Below, piece after piece: positions 10,612 through 25,600 of a stretch of DNA of 64,000 bases (the first letter of the stretch is position 1; each line of letters opens with the position of its first letter). This stretch comes from Tetranychus cinnabarinus (taxonomy: Eukaryota; Arthropoda; Arachnida; Trombidiformes; Tetranychidae): assembly GCA_022266195.1 (NCBI GenBank), contig WHVY01000007.1:1922001-1986000 (forward strand). The letters run 5' to 3'. A model generated the notes under the pieces. The model saw nothing but the letters and a program-made list of their open reading frames with translations. It made no database searches and had not been told where the DNA came from. The position numbers and the translations under genes were made by a program.

Positions 10612-13600
10612 ATGTCCATTCCAAGGGAACGTTGTTCATTAGAAACAGATTTTGATAGTAAAGTCAAACTAAATTCTCCTATCCAACGATGTTCACCCAT
10701 CTCATCGTCTTCTTCACCACTATCTTCCTCGTCTTTATCTTCATCCTCCTCCTCCTCTTCTTCTTCCTCTTCATCAACCACCTCCTTATCGACCAACACA
10801 AAACCCAAAGTATCATGTTCACCATCCAATTTACCCTCATCCACAACGTCAAACATTAACTGTGATGATCTCACTTCAACCGAGTGTCAACCCTCATCAT
10901 CATCTTCAACCTCACCAGGAACAGTTGCCCTTAACGGTCACCCTCAACATCATCCCCAGGCTCAACATCAACGGATCCAAGTAAAGCTTGAAGAAGGCTC
11001 AAGACCTTGTATAACCTCAACGGTAACTCAACCACCATCAAGCGTATCAACTCAACCAACAGCCAGCCTTAGTTCAACGTACACCAAAAATGTTTTGCCC
11101 AGTAATTCAATTTTAAATTCAACCATTTCACCTTCAACTTCATTCCCAGATTATCGTGAATTTGATTCAAATATGTGTTTATACAAGTGCAATATAACAA
11201 GTGATAACCATCGTTTATACAATTCAACTAATAATACCAACTCTACTGGTAATAATAATATCACCACCAACAGTAATAGTAATAGTAATAATAATAATAA
11301 TAGTTCAACTAATAATAATATTGACCTATACCATTCTCATCATCCTCATCATCGTTTCCATCACCATCATCCAAGCAATTCAATAGCTTCTCCATTGATT
11401 AACCATCATCATCATCATTCAACTTCTTCTTTCCTCAACTCTGATCTAGTTAAACATCAACCATCAACACTGACCTCACCAATAGCCTCAACCACTGCAG
11501 CCCTATTAACAGGCAACACTTTAAATTGTTCACCAACCCTGTCCAACAGTCACAACCTGAGTCTAACAAATGGTACCAACAACAGTACCCAAAACACGTC
11601 AAACACCAACTCTAGTTTAACCAACACTACAATTGGTATCAACAATTTAACCAACAATTTATCAGGAAACAATTTAAACCATTCACCACAGGAGACAATT
11701 ACAAATCTTCACAATTCCCATCAACATTTAATTAACTTTACTCCAGCCAACAATCATGTAACATCTAACCAAGTCAACTTGACCAATTCAAATTCAAGTA
11801 ACATTACATTGAGTGATTTTAATCGTCTAATCAAAAATGATCGCCTTGAATCTAAACTAATGGATACAAATGGTTCCCATCTATTGACCATGTCAAGTGA
11901 ACGTTACATACGGTCAACACCATTCCCATCAAGTTACCATCCAAGTTGCCCAAATTTCACCGGATTCACTGATCCACCAAATTGTAAGTAAAATCATTTC
12001 TTTACTAACAAGGGAACACACCCAAGTATGAAATCGGTATAGCGATTTTATTGGTCACTATCGGTTCTTCAGACCTTGATAAAGACTATTATATCGAAAT
12101 TAGCGGCCACCTTTTCGATTTCGGCCTTTTTTCTAAAAAATTTTGTATGCTTTTCTATGAGGATTTGTATTTGTTTTATTAAATGCATCTGATAAATGCT
12201 CTGATTGTGCAATAAAAAGTATATGTTTCTATTTCAACATTTCAAAGTTTAAAAAATGAACTTACAAATCCTCATAGAAAAGCCATTTCTAGACTACAGT
12301 GTTAGTTGAAATACTGGGTGACAATTAAATGGTTAACTAAAGTAAGAGGCTGTAAAAATCGTATTTTCTATTTGATTTTCACCAAATTTTCAGGAATTGA
12401 AATTAAGCAAAAAGGAATAAAATTAATCAAATTTTCCAAGTTGAAACCTTTAAGGGTGACAACATGATGCAATAGGGGCTACAATGGGGATTTTTTTCAC
12501 GGGGGCTATTTCAACAATAACGTCTATCGAAATAGATAAAATTCAATAGAGGAGTTCAAATTTTTTATCAGATAGCAAATCCGATGCATAACCGATGAGA
12601 TGTGAATGAAAACGCGTTTCAGCACTTCAAGTCAGATTCTAGCAAATTACTTCACAGATAGTGTCATGTTATAGCCCGTCAAGGTTTCAAATTTGAAATT
12701 TTGATCAATTGAATTCCTTTTGCCTTAATTTTAATTCCCGGAAATTTGGTGAAAATCGAATAATAAATATGATTTTTACAGCCTCTGACTTTAGTTAACC
12801 ATTTAATTGTCACCCAGTATAAGGATCATTTTGATATATTTTTTTGTGACTGAATTGATTAAGTATTAAATCAGAAAATCGACCTTAAACATTGTGATAA
12901 ACGTAAAGGGTGTTGCGGATAAAAATTGGAAATTATCTTACCTTAGATTAAGAAAAATCTCTGACGAAAAGCAATTTTTACATATTTTCCTTTAGTCTCT
13001 TCTTTAAATTTTGTTATCTTCATTTTTATCATAACAAGCTGAGCCCCCGATCATGGCTGATCGTAAATTTCTTTTCACTGAATACAATAGATTCAATCCA
13101 AATTTAAAGACTCGAACTGTTGATTAGAAATCATTGTCAATGAGAAAAACTAAAGAATTTTCGTTGATTTTGAGAGTTGTACAGTTGGAGCACCAGATAT
13201 TTAACTCACTCTTTGCTCGAAAGACAGTTTGACATATACTCCTAACCCAACAATAAACCATCAATCTGAATACAAAAAAGTTTTTCCCCCAAAGTCAATA
13301 ATAAAAGATACGGATTCTGCATTTTTTCCCCCACCCTGTTTAAACGCTGATTTCTCAGTAACCTGAATTCCGAGAAAGCTCTGACTATTTTTCGTAATTG
13401 AAGTTCAATCAGGGCTATCATTCTATGTGAAAACTTCCTTTAGAATCCGTTTAGTTTGGGCACAATCTTCCCGCAAAAATTTCATAGTTTGACTTTATAT
13501 ATTGTATAGATTTAAAGTAAGATATTATAATTTCCAATTTTTATCCGCAACACCCTTTAAATTGATTTCACAAATAGTCTCTAAATATTGCTAGGGATAG

Positions 13601-16600
13601 ACTATTAATAATGTAAAGTTAGGGTCATCCATTCATTCCTTCCCCTATGTTAAACTTAATTGTCATTGGCTAGCTCAAGTGATGTCATTGGTAATAATTT
13701 GTATAAATACCCTTTTCAAAGTAAGACACAAGTCAGTTGATCATGTTTCTCATTAAGTAGTTGCTCTCAACTCATTTACTCATTTCTCAGTTGTTCCCCT
13801 TTTACTAAGTCAGTTTAACCTTATGTTTCCCCATTTGATTTAAATTTATTTATTTCTTATTTGATTTAACCAACCGTTTCTAAAGGAGGAAGGCCAAAAC
13901 TGCTAAGAAAGGAATTTTTTTGTTACGAACACATCAGATGCAAAAGTTCTTACTGATTTCATTTATTCAATCCATTTTTATAAATAAATTTTCTTTTTCG
14001 AGATATCATGAAAAAACGTTTGAAATTCATGGAAAAAGTACCAGAATAATGAAAAGTGAAACCACGCTAAGAATAGATTTTTCTGATGTAGAATTAAATT
14101 CTAATTCCAATGATGTGATTCATTTTGATCTAAAATGACGCAAAACTGGCCATTTTTTCGATAATTTGATTATTTCGAAGATTTTTTGCGATAATGGCCA
14201 GTTTTGCGTCATTTTAGATCAAAATGAATCATTCATTAGAATCAGAATTGTATTTTACACGCAAAAAATCTGTCCCTAGCGTGGTTTCACCTTTGGTTAC
14301 AGCGACGCCTGTCCCTAGTTCTCCTTATTGAAAATACAGATCAATAACCAAAGGTGAAACCAACTTATTGGTACCTCGAGCGAGATTTATTTATGGACTA
14401 AGGTTTTTTTATGTACATCCCTTACAGTTTCATGAACTTTCTTTGTATCAATGTGGTGAAATTCTTGAGGCTGTAGAAATTTCAGAACTCAATGTTTATC
14501 AGGTAGACAAAAGACTCAGGAATGGTGACAGAAGGAAAAATTATGAAAATTCTGGTCAAAAGACCAAAAAATGGATTCGAAATTTATAGCGCGTTTTTTA
14601 ACATTGTTGCTGGATCGTCTCAATATCAGCGGACTTAGGCCTCAAAATTTAATTCTAGTTTGTCCCATTGTCAATATTTAATGAAAAAGCACAAAACAAA
14701 AGCATGAAAACGTAGGCATAAGCCCAAATCAGCGCTCGAACAAGAAAAGAGGTTGCAAACTTTTTAGGTCGCACCTTAATCAAGAATCTCAAGTAAAAAA
14801 TGTTTTCTCAATATTTTTCTCTACTCGTTTCATCAGTTAATCACGGACTTGGATCCAATCTTGACTGTGGCAATTTAAATGCTCTCAACAGTTCCAATTC
14901 AATTGGCAACACCAACAATCATGGTAATAACAACAATATAAACAATTTACTCTCAACACGTTCCAATGTTGGCTCTTCATCGTCCTCACTATTTTACGAA
15001 GTAAACTCTTCGAGATCATCTTCTTCATCTTCCCTTCTCGACCCAAACACTCATTCAACCTCATCTTCATCAACAACAACACCTCGTCAACACGTTCACT
15101 CGTCATCTTCATCTTCATCAACAACAACCTCAACTACATCTTCAAGCCAATCAACGCCATCAACAACAACAATCAAGGAATCGAAAAAGTTGACTCAAAG
15201 TAAGTTTCCATTTCAATTTCCTAGTAAATCAGTTTCATCCAAATTCACTCATTTCTAAACCCTTTCAACTCGACCGATTTTGCAATATTACAGTTAATTG
15301 ACAAGTTATCGATAATTATTGACAGGTAATTTCTGATTAATCCGGGAAGGATGAGAAGTGAGAGAAGAAGACAAAAAGTTCACTTTTCCTGAAATGCTTT
15401 TTCAATTGACGAGGAAATTCCTTTTTCCGTTTCCTTCTCTTCATAATCATTATAATCATAATAATCATGATTATCATTGGAATTTTCAATCGATAATGCA
15501 AAGATGAAAAGATGATCGAATCATTTGCAACTCTTTAAATAATGTTTATTTGTTTAGTTAATTTCAACAGCTAATCACTAATTAAAATAGCGATTAATTA
15601 GCAACACATAAAGCAGCTAAACAAAACATTCATATCTGGGTCTTTCAATATTATTAGCTATTCTTGTTCAATCCATTTCCTGTGAGAATAAAGTAATCAT
15701 GAAAAAATTTGCCAACAATGATTTTTAAATGATAACCAGATGAGCTCAGTTAATTAGAAGCAATTAGTTAAGATGAGAATGAATTCAATTGCAGGCTCGA
15801 GTAAATCAACTTATTGATATATCTAATTGTTTCATCAATTGTAAAGTGTGAGAATCAAATTAAGCAAAAAAACAAAAAACTACTCAAAACTAAAGATGCC
15901 CAGTGAAAACGGAAGCTTCTGAACAAGTCTGATAATCAAAAAGTGGTGAAACTAAATATGCAACTATTTCCAATCACTACATGCATCTTGTAGAGAAGCT
16001 AAAAGCCCGTTTTCCCAGGCTCAAGTTGACTAAACTCAAGGCTCATCATTGCATTGTGACAAGATGTTTCTCAAAGAAACCAATAGATACAGAAACACGC
16101 TCAAATGAGCTTTTAAACTTTGAATTTTAATAACGAGCTAACGGCTGGAGCAAAATCTATGATTTTTTGTCTGTATCTTCAAGACTCTAATGGAATTCGA
16201 TTATTGGGGTCAAAACTTCAAAATCTCGTTTATTAAACTTTCTGATTTTTGCCAGAAAATGCGCAAATTAGTGATTAAACCTGATTTTCATCAATATAAT
16301 GGAATTCTAGTTTCTTTTAATGAGATCCTCTGAATGCTCACTACCTCACAAACTAAAAAAGCAATATCTAAAAAAGTAGCTAAAACGGCGCATCAAAAAT
16401 TTGAAAAAATAGCTGACCATTTTTTTAATTTTTGCTCCTTGTTGTCACAATACAGGAATACCAATTTTGTAAGAGTTATTTAAACAACTGCCATAAGCAG
16501 TTATGAGATTTAAAGCACGAGGGCGTAGCCCGAGTGAATTTTATCTCATAACTGCGAGGGATGTGACACTGAATGTGAACCTCATTAGAAAAGATATCCG

Positions 16601-19600
16601 TCACAGGTTTTCTGTATAAGGCGGTTTAACCAAAACTATGATACATAAAGAAAAGTTTTATATATCATTCGATAGGCCTTATTGAGATCTATTGATTTCT
16701 AAAGTTTGAAGAAAATTGGACTTATGGTCCGGTCTTAAATGCCCTCAAAAGTTGGCACTTTGACCTCAAATGTCTCAAAAACCGTTGATTCGACCAAAAA
16801 ATAGTTTTTATTTTTGAACTTAGCTTAGGAAACTGTATTAAGAAAAAAAATTTAGTCCTTAACTCCCAAGGATAAAAAAGTGAAAAATTCTGGAGACCCA
16901 CCTTTGATTAATTCAAATCCTTTTTACCTCAGAAGTTATCAATCAATCAAAAATTTTAAATAGCTGAATTAAAAAAGTTATCGAACTTTAAAGTTTAAAA
17001 GCCCATTTGAGCACCGTGTAAGTCCAAGTTTATTGCAAATTTGCTCAGAAAACAGTTGAACATTTGCGCCCAAGTTTGACTCAAGATTTCACTTTCAAAT
17101 TGAACCTTGACTCGATTCCAGTCATTTCATCATTAGGACAAGTGTTGCAACTTGATTAGTTATTTGCGACTTTAAGTTGTGAGAAAGGGTGAGAAAAGCA
17201 GGACTTATTTTTTGGAAAACGCAAAATTCAAATTTGAATATTTATTCAGAAAAATGTTTTCGTTTTCAGTTTTTTACCTGTTATGTTTTATCTAATATCA
17301 TTGTTGCATCGGACCACAAAGCGATTTACTTTTCGAATTGATTCGATTTTAATGAAAATTTCTTAATCCATCAACTCATTAGTATAGAGCATAGGAAAGG
17401 AATCAGATAAAGTAGACTTAAGTTGATAAAAGCGCAGATGAATGTTGCCATAGATTAAGACGACCTCAGATTAAAAGGAAACGATAAAAGGAACAAGATG
17501 CTTCGAATGTACATCAACCAATTTTACCCGTTTAATCCTTAATCAGATAAACTGCCAATGGTCAACTTAATCCGTGAAAAAAACAGTAAATAACAATCAA
17601 TTGCGTCCAGCCTAATCGATGACAAAAAATTAACAGAAGCAAAAAAAAGTGTAAAGAGAAGCACAAAAAGGCTTTAATACTCAAACATAATAATATTATA
17701 TCACGCCTGACTATTATTTATTGTTATTCAATCATGGGTTATTCAAATGATACGAGTGTAAAGGGGCGAGTAAAATGTCAACACACAGCGAGAGAGTTAC
17801 AAAGAACTGGCAAACAAACAAAAAAAACCCAATCACACCAAAAAAGCTGGTCATTTTGTTCGGCAAGTCACTATCTGGGTTACAATCCTTATTCAATCTC
17901 TTTTGGCCCTTTCATGAATCTCAATCATAATATTGATCTTTATCAATGATTCAAATATGATAAATGAGGACAGTTTTGCTAAAGAGTTGTGATTGTCAAT
18001 AATGTTGTCCTGATTGTAAACCCGTAAACAATAAAAGTCAAGGAAGGAGAAAAAAAACGAAAACAAAAATTTTCTATTGAAAAGCAAATGTCCAAACAAT
18101 AAACAAATTGTTTATTCAAATATCAATTCTTTGACTTTTGCCTTTTCCCTCATCAACTGACCAACTTATTCCCATCATCGTCATTATCAACATCATCACC
18201 TTTTCCATCAACATTTACTTTGATTCAAAAGTCACGCGACTTTACATCATTATTATGCACAAGTTAACGATCGCTTGTTTATTGATAACTTGAAAGAGGT
18301 AAACATGCTTTACTGGAAAACTGTCAAACTTTTTTTTGGACCATTTAGGTTTCACTGTAAAGGTCAATATTAATGTTGATGTTACATGTTGCATGTTAAC
18401 TGATGAAATGGCAATTTTGGATAACATTTTTATATTAATGATAATGTTTCTCAAAGTTCATGTTTCATTCAGTTTTGTCTTTGATTAATGCATTTTCATT
18501 TTCATATCAACATTATTCATTCTGTTTCATATTCAGACTTTTTCTTCTTCTTCTTCTTTCCAAATGAAATGTCATTAAGTCAACATGAAATATTATTATG
18601 ATTACATTTTGCATAAGAATTTTCAATAATAATAAAAGTATTCAAATGTTCACATTTGCTTTCCTTCAATAAACTGTTTCTATATCAGCCTTGAGCATTA
18701 AGATGATAATAATGAGTATAAAAGGTTTATTATATTAAATATTATGATAAAATTTGATTCAACTGCGCCTTTCATTTACTTTTCATTTGCTTTTGCTTTT
18801 GCTGTTTTAAGATTCAATTGATAATTTATTGATGTTATTATTGTTATTGTTAACCAGTTTTGGCCTTCTTCAATCAGATAACAGTTGGAGTTGATGAAAA
18901 TTTGTTGCCAACATGATGAGCATCTTGACAATCTTTGGCCGTGCTAAAAGATAGAGTAAAAAGTTGACAATAGCTTGGAGGTAAAAATGATATCAAATGG
19001 CTACAATAACAATAATATGAATGGAAGAAGAAAAAAGTTGGACCTTCTTTCCTTTGGCTTTAGTTTTTACACGCAAACATTGAACAACAAAGTGCATCAA
19101 ATTTACCTATCAAATTGTTGACTTGCCTTAAGGTGTGATCATGATGATGATGATGAATGTTTCAACGATAAAACTGTCAGAAAATGTTTAGATAATATTA
19201 ATGGTTCAAAGTGGATAACAAATATGGATAAAATTGTTGATATTGAAGACCAAAAAAGTTTCCACTGTTTGCTGAGTAAAGTTATCCAGTAATTTTGTTT
19301 TCTGCTTACAATTATTTTTGCCACAATTCTCATCTTGAAATGTCGACTGGAAAAATGTGTCCAACAGAATATTCTCAGCATAATTCCAATTCTCAGAACT
19401 TCCAATCAACATCACAAAAACTTTCAAAATTCAAAGAAACTCAAGCTTTTACAATCTTTTACTTTTGAATTGCCTTCTTTTAACAAATGAAAAAGTGCTA
19501 ATCTTCGCCCAGATTTAAGCTGCTTCAAATTCAAGCTTTTTAATCCATTGGTTTTCAAAAGGAAAAATTTGTTTAACTATTGAAAAAAGTCATTCCCTAA

Positions 19601-22600
19601 AACAATGCTTGAGACAGTTTAGGCAGTTTACTCAAAGCAAAGGTTCAGACACAAACTGCCCATCGGATATCTTAAGGAACAGAGGCTATGAACTTTTTCA
19701 ATAGTTAAACAAATTTTTTCTTTTAAAAACCAATGGATTAAAAAGCTTGAATTTGAAGCAGCTTAAATCTGGGCGAAGATTAGCACTTTTTCATTTGTTA
19801 AAAGAAGGCAATTCAAAAGTAAAAGATTGTATCAAAAATAAAACTCGGCAAATGAAGTGACTTGCAAAAGAATTGAAAGGAAAAATCAATTTCTATGATT
19901 CTTCATTTTCTTTTGTAATTTAAATTCAAATTCAGAACGAATTGACTTGCTTGAAGTTTGAGATTATTTCAAGTGTTATGAGTTTCTGATCACAAGAGTT
20001 TGAAGTTGTATAGAAAATGGGAATCGATTTTTTCGCGGCCAACTTTTTCGATTTTAAATTTTCCATTTTGTAAACTGTAGGGATTTGAAACCCTTTGCAA
20101 CTTGCAACCTGATGACATTTTGTCTCATTGAGCGATTTGACAAACTCAATAAAATCGAAACATGAGTCTGCAATAATGATGAGTTGAAAAGCGTTAAGTG
20201 ATTAGCTTCGAGTCATTTAACTTGCATTAAGGTTGACTGAGATTTTGATGTGATTTTTACCATACAAAGTATCTTCTGTCTTTTTTTATATCATCATTCA
20301 ATTCCCTGAAGGGAACTTTCAAACCCTTTCCTTCAACAAGATTATCATTATCGCTATCATCATTAGCATTGATAACCACCAGATTGAATTGAATAATAGC
20401 CAAACAACAACAATCTCCCTTAAGGTTATGGAAAAGGTCCTATCAATGGCAATTACAACTCCCAGTGAATAAGTTATTATTAAAATACTGTTAAAATTAG
20501 ATTCCATTGAAAAGAACAGATTATGCCAAATTTACAATCTTTTTTTTCGTACAAAGAATTTTGTTCCTTTTTCCAATTTTTTCTCCATCAAATTTTCATC
20601 ATTAGTGCACCAAAAGAAGAAGAAATTGAACAATAATATTAACAATGATATCATAATAATGATACAAGAAAATCAAAAGACACAATAAAAGCGCAACATT
20701 TTTCACTCCAATAAAATAAAGGAAATAATTTAATAAAATTACATTAAAAATTGAAAGTAAAAAAGTTTATTTCAGACAAAATTCAATTCCTTTACCAAAT
20801 ACAACTTCCTTTTTTCCCTGAATTTTCAATAATTGTTTCCAGTGCAAAGTTATTATCGACATTTTCACCTTTTTTCACAAAAAGATATTAAAACTAAATG
20901 AAAACAATTCAAATAAAAGCTCATAAACATGATAAAATATTTGGAAAATCATAAACCTTTAAAGTCGATCCGATAACAACTTTAGTAAATTTTGATAAAA
21001 ATGTTTTTCACTTCTGATTCCATTTTTATCTTCACGATTGGCATTCGATGATTTCATTAGATTTCATGATAATTTCATTCCATGTTTTCATCCCAAACTT
21101 TTTCATGTGAATATTCATTTTAATGTGAACTGATAGAGTTGAATATTTACTTAGAATGGATTTTAATTTTGATTGCATTTTCATCTTCATTTATACTCCA
21201 ATCAACTCGATTTAGTTAATTAGCATTTAATCTAAATTAATGTTACTGGGCCGAACCTAAATCTCTTCATTTGAGGTAGATGTTGAATCGATTTTTGATT
21301 AGAAATGATTCAACAATTCTGTCCTTTTTTGAGCAACTTTTCTGTTCTCATTATTAATGGTGAAACGTGTCCACAGTGAAATGAACAATTAGTTGAATTG
21401 GCTATCATGATATCCATTTGTGGGTAAATAATTGAAATGTAAATTGAAGAGTAAAATTGAAGATTAGTTAAGTGAGCAAAAGTTTCGTTCAAGTGTAGCA
21501 AATTGTTGACAAGTGCATGTTTTTGGCCTTTAAAAGGACTTGCACAGTTGACACAGTTAAAACATGGTTCAGTCAATTATTTAAACAAAACTCCTTCCCA
21601 GCCCAGTTGATGATAACAATGATCTCGAATCGATGAAATGTCACACAGAGATTTCTTGTCAAGTGCGCACTTTGATTGGAAAAGCAGAAAATGAATTGAA
21701 ACTGTTTTTGGAAAAAGGCTTTTCTCTTTAATTCATTTTACTCCATTCAACTAAACCATTCAATGTTACCAATTTAACCCACTTTTTGTACTTTTTAGTT
21801 ACAATTGAATAATAAGCCAACGTTAACCGTCGCGTGTATTAAATCCAAGTCTCGTGTCCTCATCATCTCAACATCTTAACAATATCTTTATTGACTCAAC
21901 TTGTGGGTCCTTCTTTTCACTCCATTAAAAGTACAACTTTAGAAGTTTATTCAATTGGAAAACAAAAAAAAGAAAGAAAAGAAAGAAAAGTAAAAGACTA
22001 AATTTGGTTCCTTTTCAAAATTGTATAATAACCGTTACATGTCAATGTTGTATTAACTTGTATTTACGCTTTTAATTCCTCTCCATTGAACATGTGAATA
22101 CCAATTGTGCCTAATAGACTCTCGAAAGCTCTGGTTGCTCAGTTCATTATTGGTCCATGTTGTTCATTTGTGAAATGAACGAGTCGCCAGTTTTGATTTT
22201 TCCAGTTCGAAAACTAGTTTCCTTTCAAAGCAATTTTTCACGTAAAATTTGAAAATGCAAATCGCAATAAATTAAATAGCTTTTCATAAATTCATATCAA
22301 TATTAACAGTCATGAAATTCAGTTATGCGTTTCAGGAATGGAAAGCAATTTGTTCTCGATGTTAATTGATGTAATGAAAAGTACAAGCCCAGTAAACTCC
22401 AAAACTGAAAGAAATTATTTTGAACTGAATTTTAAGTAAATTTGAATCGAATGCTTAGGTTCAATTTTTATGAAAAGGGAAAATATTTTTGAATCGAAAA
22501 TGAAGTTTCGGATGAAAATGTTTTTTTCTTGAAATGTTTTTCTTCTTGAAACAAAAGTTGCAAAAAATTTGAAAAATTGATCTTCAATTTGATCGATTGA

Positions 22601-25600
22601 AATTAATTAAACTCATTTAAAGCGTTCCTTGATTTTCATTTTCTGTTATTTAGATCATCATGAATTCGGAGTTTGCTGAAAATTTTTTAGCTTCACCTTT
22701 AATGATTAACACCTTGAAATGGCAAGTTTAAATGGTCTGTTAACGATGAAAATTTTGACCGAAAAGTTTGTCGTTCAATGGACGTGACTTAAATGTATAT
22801 TTTAAAAGATTGTCATGATTTTGTTCGTAACGAAAAATGAGCCCAATTTTACAGAATTTCATTATTTTCTATGCTCTCCTTACATTTATCAATCTATTAG
22901 TTTGGTGATGAAATTAAATGCAAGTTAATATTTTCTCTCTTTGCTCATTAATTATTCAAAACATGCTTCTGATTCACTCAATATTAATTTGTTAACCTTT
23001 TAATTTTGATAATCATTACTCTGATTGCTCATGTTGTTAGTTTTTGCTTATGTTTTAATCAATGTAATGAGTTAATTGAACTTTTGGGTGATGAAAAGGT
23101 GTCCAATTTGAAGGTAATTTCAAGTCTCAATCAACTTGTCCAATTGTCGCAATAAAATGCTGATGATGATTGAGTTTGAAAAGTAAATTTGCAATTCAAA
23201 TGAAATGCAAAATACGAAACAATGATAATGATTCTAGCAACTGAATTGGGCCAACAAAATGAATAAAAAGATTGCTCCATTTTTCAGTTCAATTTTTGCT
23301 CTTCTTCAATTGCCTTTCACTGAAGTTATCGCTCATGAAGTACCAAATTGATTGGAATGCTAACGTAAACACATTATTAACAAGATTGACATTCAACATT
23401 GATGAACCATGAAACAGTATAGGATCATCAAGATGATCATGATTATGATGAGAAATTATCTATAGGATGTCATGAAAAGAAGAACTTATTTTTTCTGTCA
23501 TTCTTTTTCCATCATTTCATGGTTTCCATCATTTTCAACCTTTTTTTTGCCTCCCAAAAACAGGAAAATGTCTTTCAATGCTTTTCTTGTTGTTTATCAC
23601 TTTTAATCAACTTTAATAATTGTTTCGCTTTCCAACTCGAGCTTCAACTGTAAAAGGTTTTCAACTTTAATTGTTTAAATTATCATCAAAGTTGATCAGC
23701 TTTTCAATTTTTTTCCATGTGAGCTTCTAATGAATTTAAAGTTGATTAGCTTTCATGTTAATCAACAAATGTTAATTATAAGATTGAAATGGGATTCGGT
23801 GGTGAAAAAAAAGAGTGGAAATAAGTTTGAATAAGAATAAGGTAATTGAAGGAGGAAAAGGTGAAGATGAAGATGAACTGATGAAAGCTAATGATGAAAG
23901 TGATGAGTAAAAGGAGGAGGAATGGGAGGAGATTCAATGGATATGAGCAGTGAGTAAGAAAACGGGAGGATAAAGATGAAGATAAAAAGGGAGGAGAATC
24001 TTTGGTTTAACCTTCTTTTCGAGCTTTTTCTTCTTTTCTTTCTTTTCTTTCTTTTTTCTTCCCTTTCTTTCCGACTCCACCTTTTCTCATCGATTTAACA
24101 GCAACATTCGAGTTCGAAGTCGAGATGAACATTTGAAGATTACTTTTATAGAGAGAAAGAGGCGAAAGTGAAATAATCGTTTATTGGCTAAAAAATGGTT
24201 AACAAGGGCTGATCACATTTGAGCGCATCTCTTCTTAGTTGACTCTTCAACTCGTTGCTGCTCATCATCATCCTCTTACCTTTTCTGCTCTTTCTTTCCT
24301 TTCTCTTCTCTTTTCAAGCCAAGTTTCCATGGAAATCAATCTCTTTCTTTGTCTTCTTCTTCTCATCTTTCCTCTTTCTTTGGTCGCTTTCCTTTTCTCT
24401 CAGCGTTTTCATCATTTTTCAATGTTTTAGTCTATTACAGGTTTCAACTTTGTCAATGTGATAACACAAAAGCCAATCTCACCGGCAAAACCTCGCAATC
24501 CTTTTATTATTATTATAATTATTCAACGTTTTTTTTTGGAGAAAATTTTTTCTTCTCTTGCAATTTTTGTCTCTCTTTCTTTTTTTTCTTTCTCCTTGTC
24601 TTTCCGTTTTACTCAATGTTGTGATTTGAACTCGTTAATTAGTCTTAATCATGTTACCTACTAAAAGGGATTCCTATCAATCAGTCTCTTCTGATTCGGA
24701 TTGTGAAAACTTTTGTTGTCCAACTAAATCTCGATCTTCAACACAATCACAAGGTTAATTTTCAAGTTTAACTCTTTATGCTCGTACGGGAACAACATGA
24801 TGATAAATTAATGAACCCGGAATTGGATGAAACGGAAAACAAAAAAATTATTCTCAACTGATTTCCTTTTCTTTTTTATCTTCTTTCCCATTCTCATTTC
24901 CTAACCTTTGCGACTCGAAACAGGTTACACTCCGATCACAGCAATGACCAAAACATCCTCATTGGACTCGTACACTTATCCACACATAAGAAGTGTTCAA
25001 GGTAAGTCCACTTCGACTTTTCATTTCAAAAATCCTTCACATTGTTAGACTTTTTACTTTACCGAATTGCATGAAACGCATCTCATCGTGTATGCTGAAT
25101 TCAATTCATATTCATAATAGTTTACGAGGTAAACAAAAGGTCCGAAACTCAGTTTTTCAGTTCCACTTTATTTGCTAGAGAAAGGGCAAAAGAAAATTGC
25201 AGTTGAACAGAAAACGAAATTTCCCTTTTTCCTTAAAAATGATATTCTACACATTTTTCATGAAATTTGCCGATCAACAGTTCGGTTCCTTTAAGGGAAT
25301 CCTGAAAACTTCAAGTTACTCCTCAAGGCTTTTCAACATTTTTTGTCATTTTGTCCTCAAACTTGTCAGCATTGAGGCTTTTTTGTGGCTTTTCAAGTCT
25401 TTTTGCTTTTGCAAAATAATTCAAAAGAAAAGCTCGAAAATTTTGATTGACAAGGTTTTTCAGTGAAAATTGAATTGAAATTTGGACAGTTTTGCGGTTA
25501 AAATTGTTTCGAGTTTTTGCAAGTTTATTTTCGTGATTCATCCATTAGAATGGAAATTGAATCAAATTATTTCGTTTTTTTGTTCTTCATCATAATTTCA

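Larger units (their letters stand above)
15200..24642 (+). other. Large ETS intron 2 (9.4 kb)
   Basis: The stretch runs from the exon 2 donor (15200) to the possible acceptor at 24641-24642. Besides the two inverted-repeat elements, it holds AT-rich unique sequence with no exon I can support. A weak family A-like scrap (GCGGCCAACTTTTTCGATTT) lies near 20035. If the 24651 ATG is a first exon, the right end includes its promoter. Confidence 0.45.

Noticed and set aside
10602..10874. Poly-Glu ORF on the minus strand
   Set aside because: It is the complement of the poly-Ser tract in ETS exon 1.
13920..14138. 72-codon ORF in ETS intron 1
   Set aside because: It overlaps the left arm of a palindromic element, and its frame does not match any exon phase.
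24239..24664. Several overlapping Phe/Ser-rich ORFs
   Set aside because: They arise from pyrimidine-rich sequence read in different frames. Only the frame starting at 24651 joins later exons in phase.
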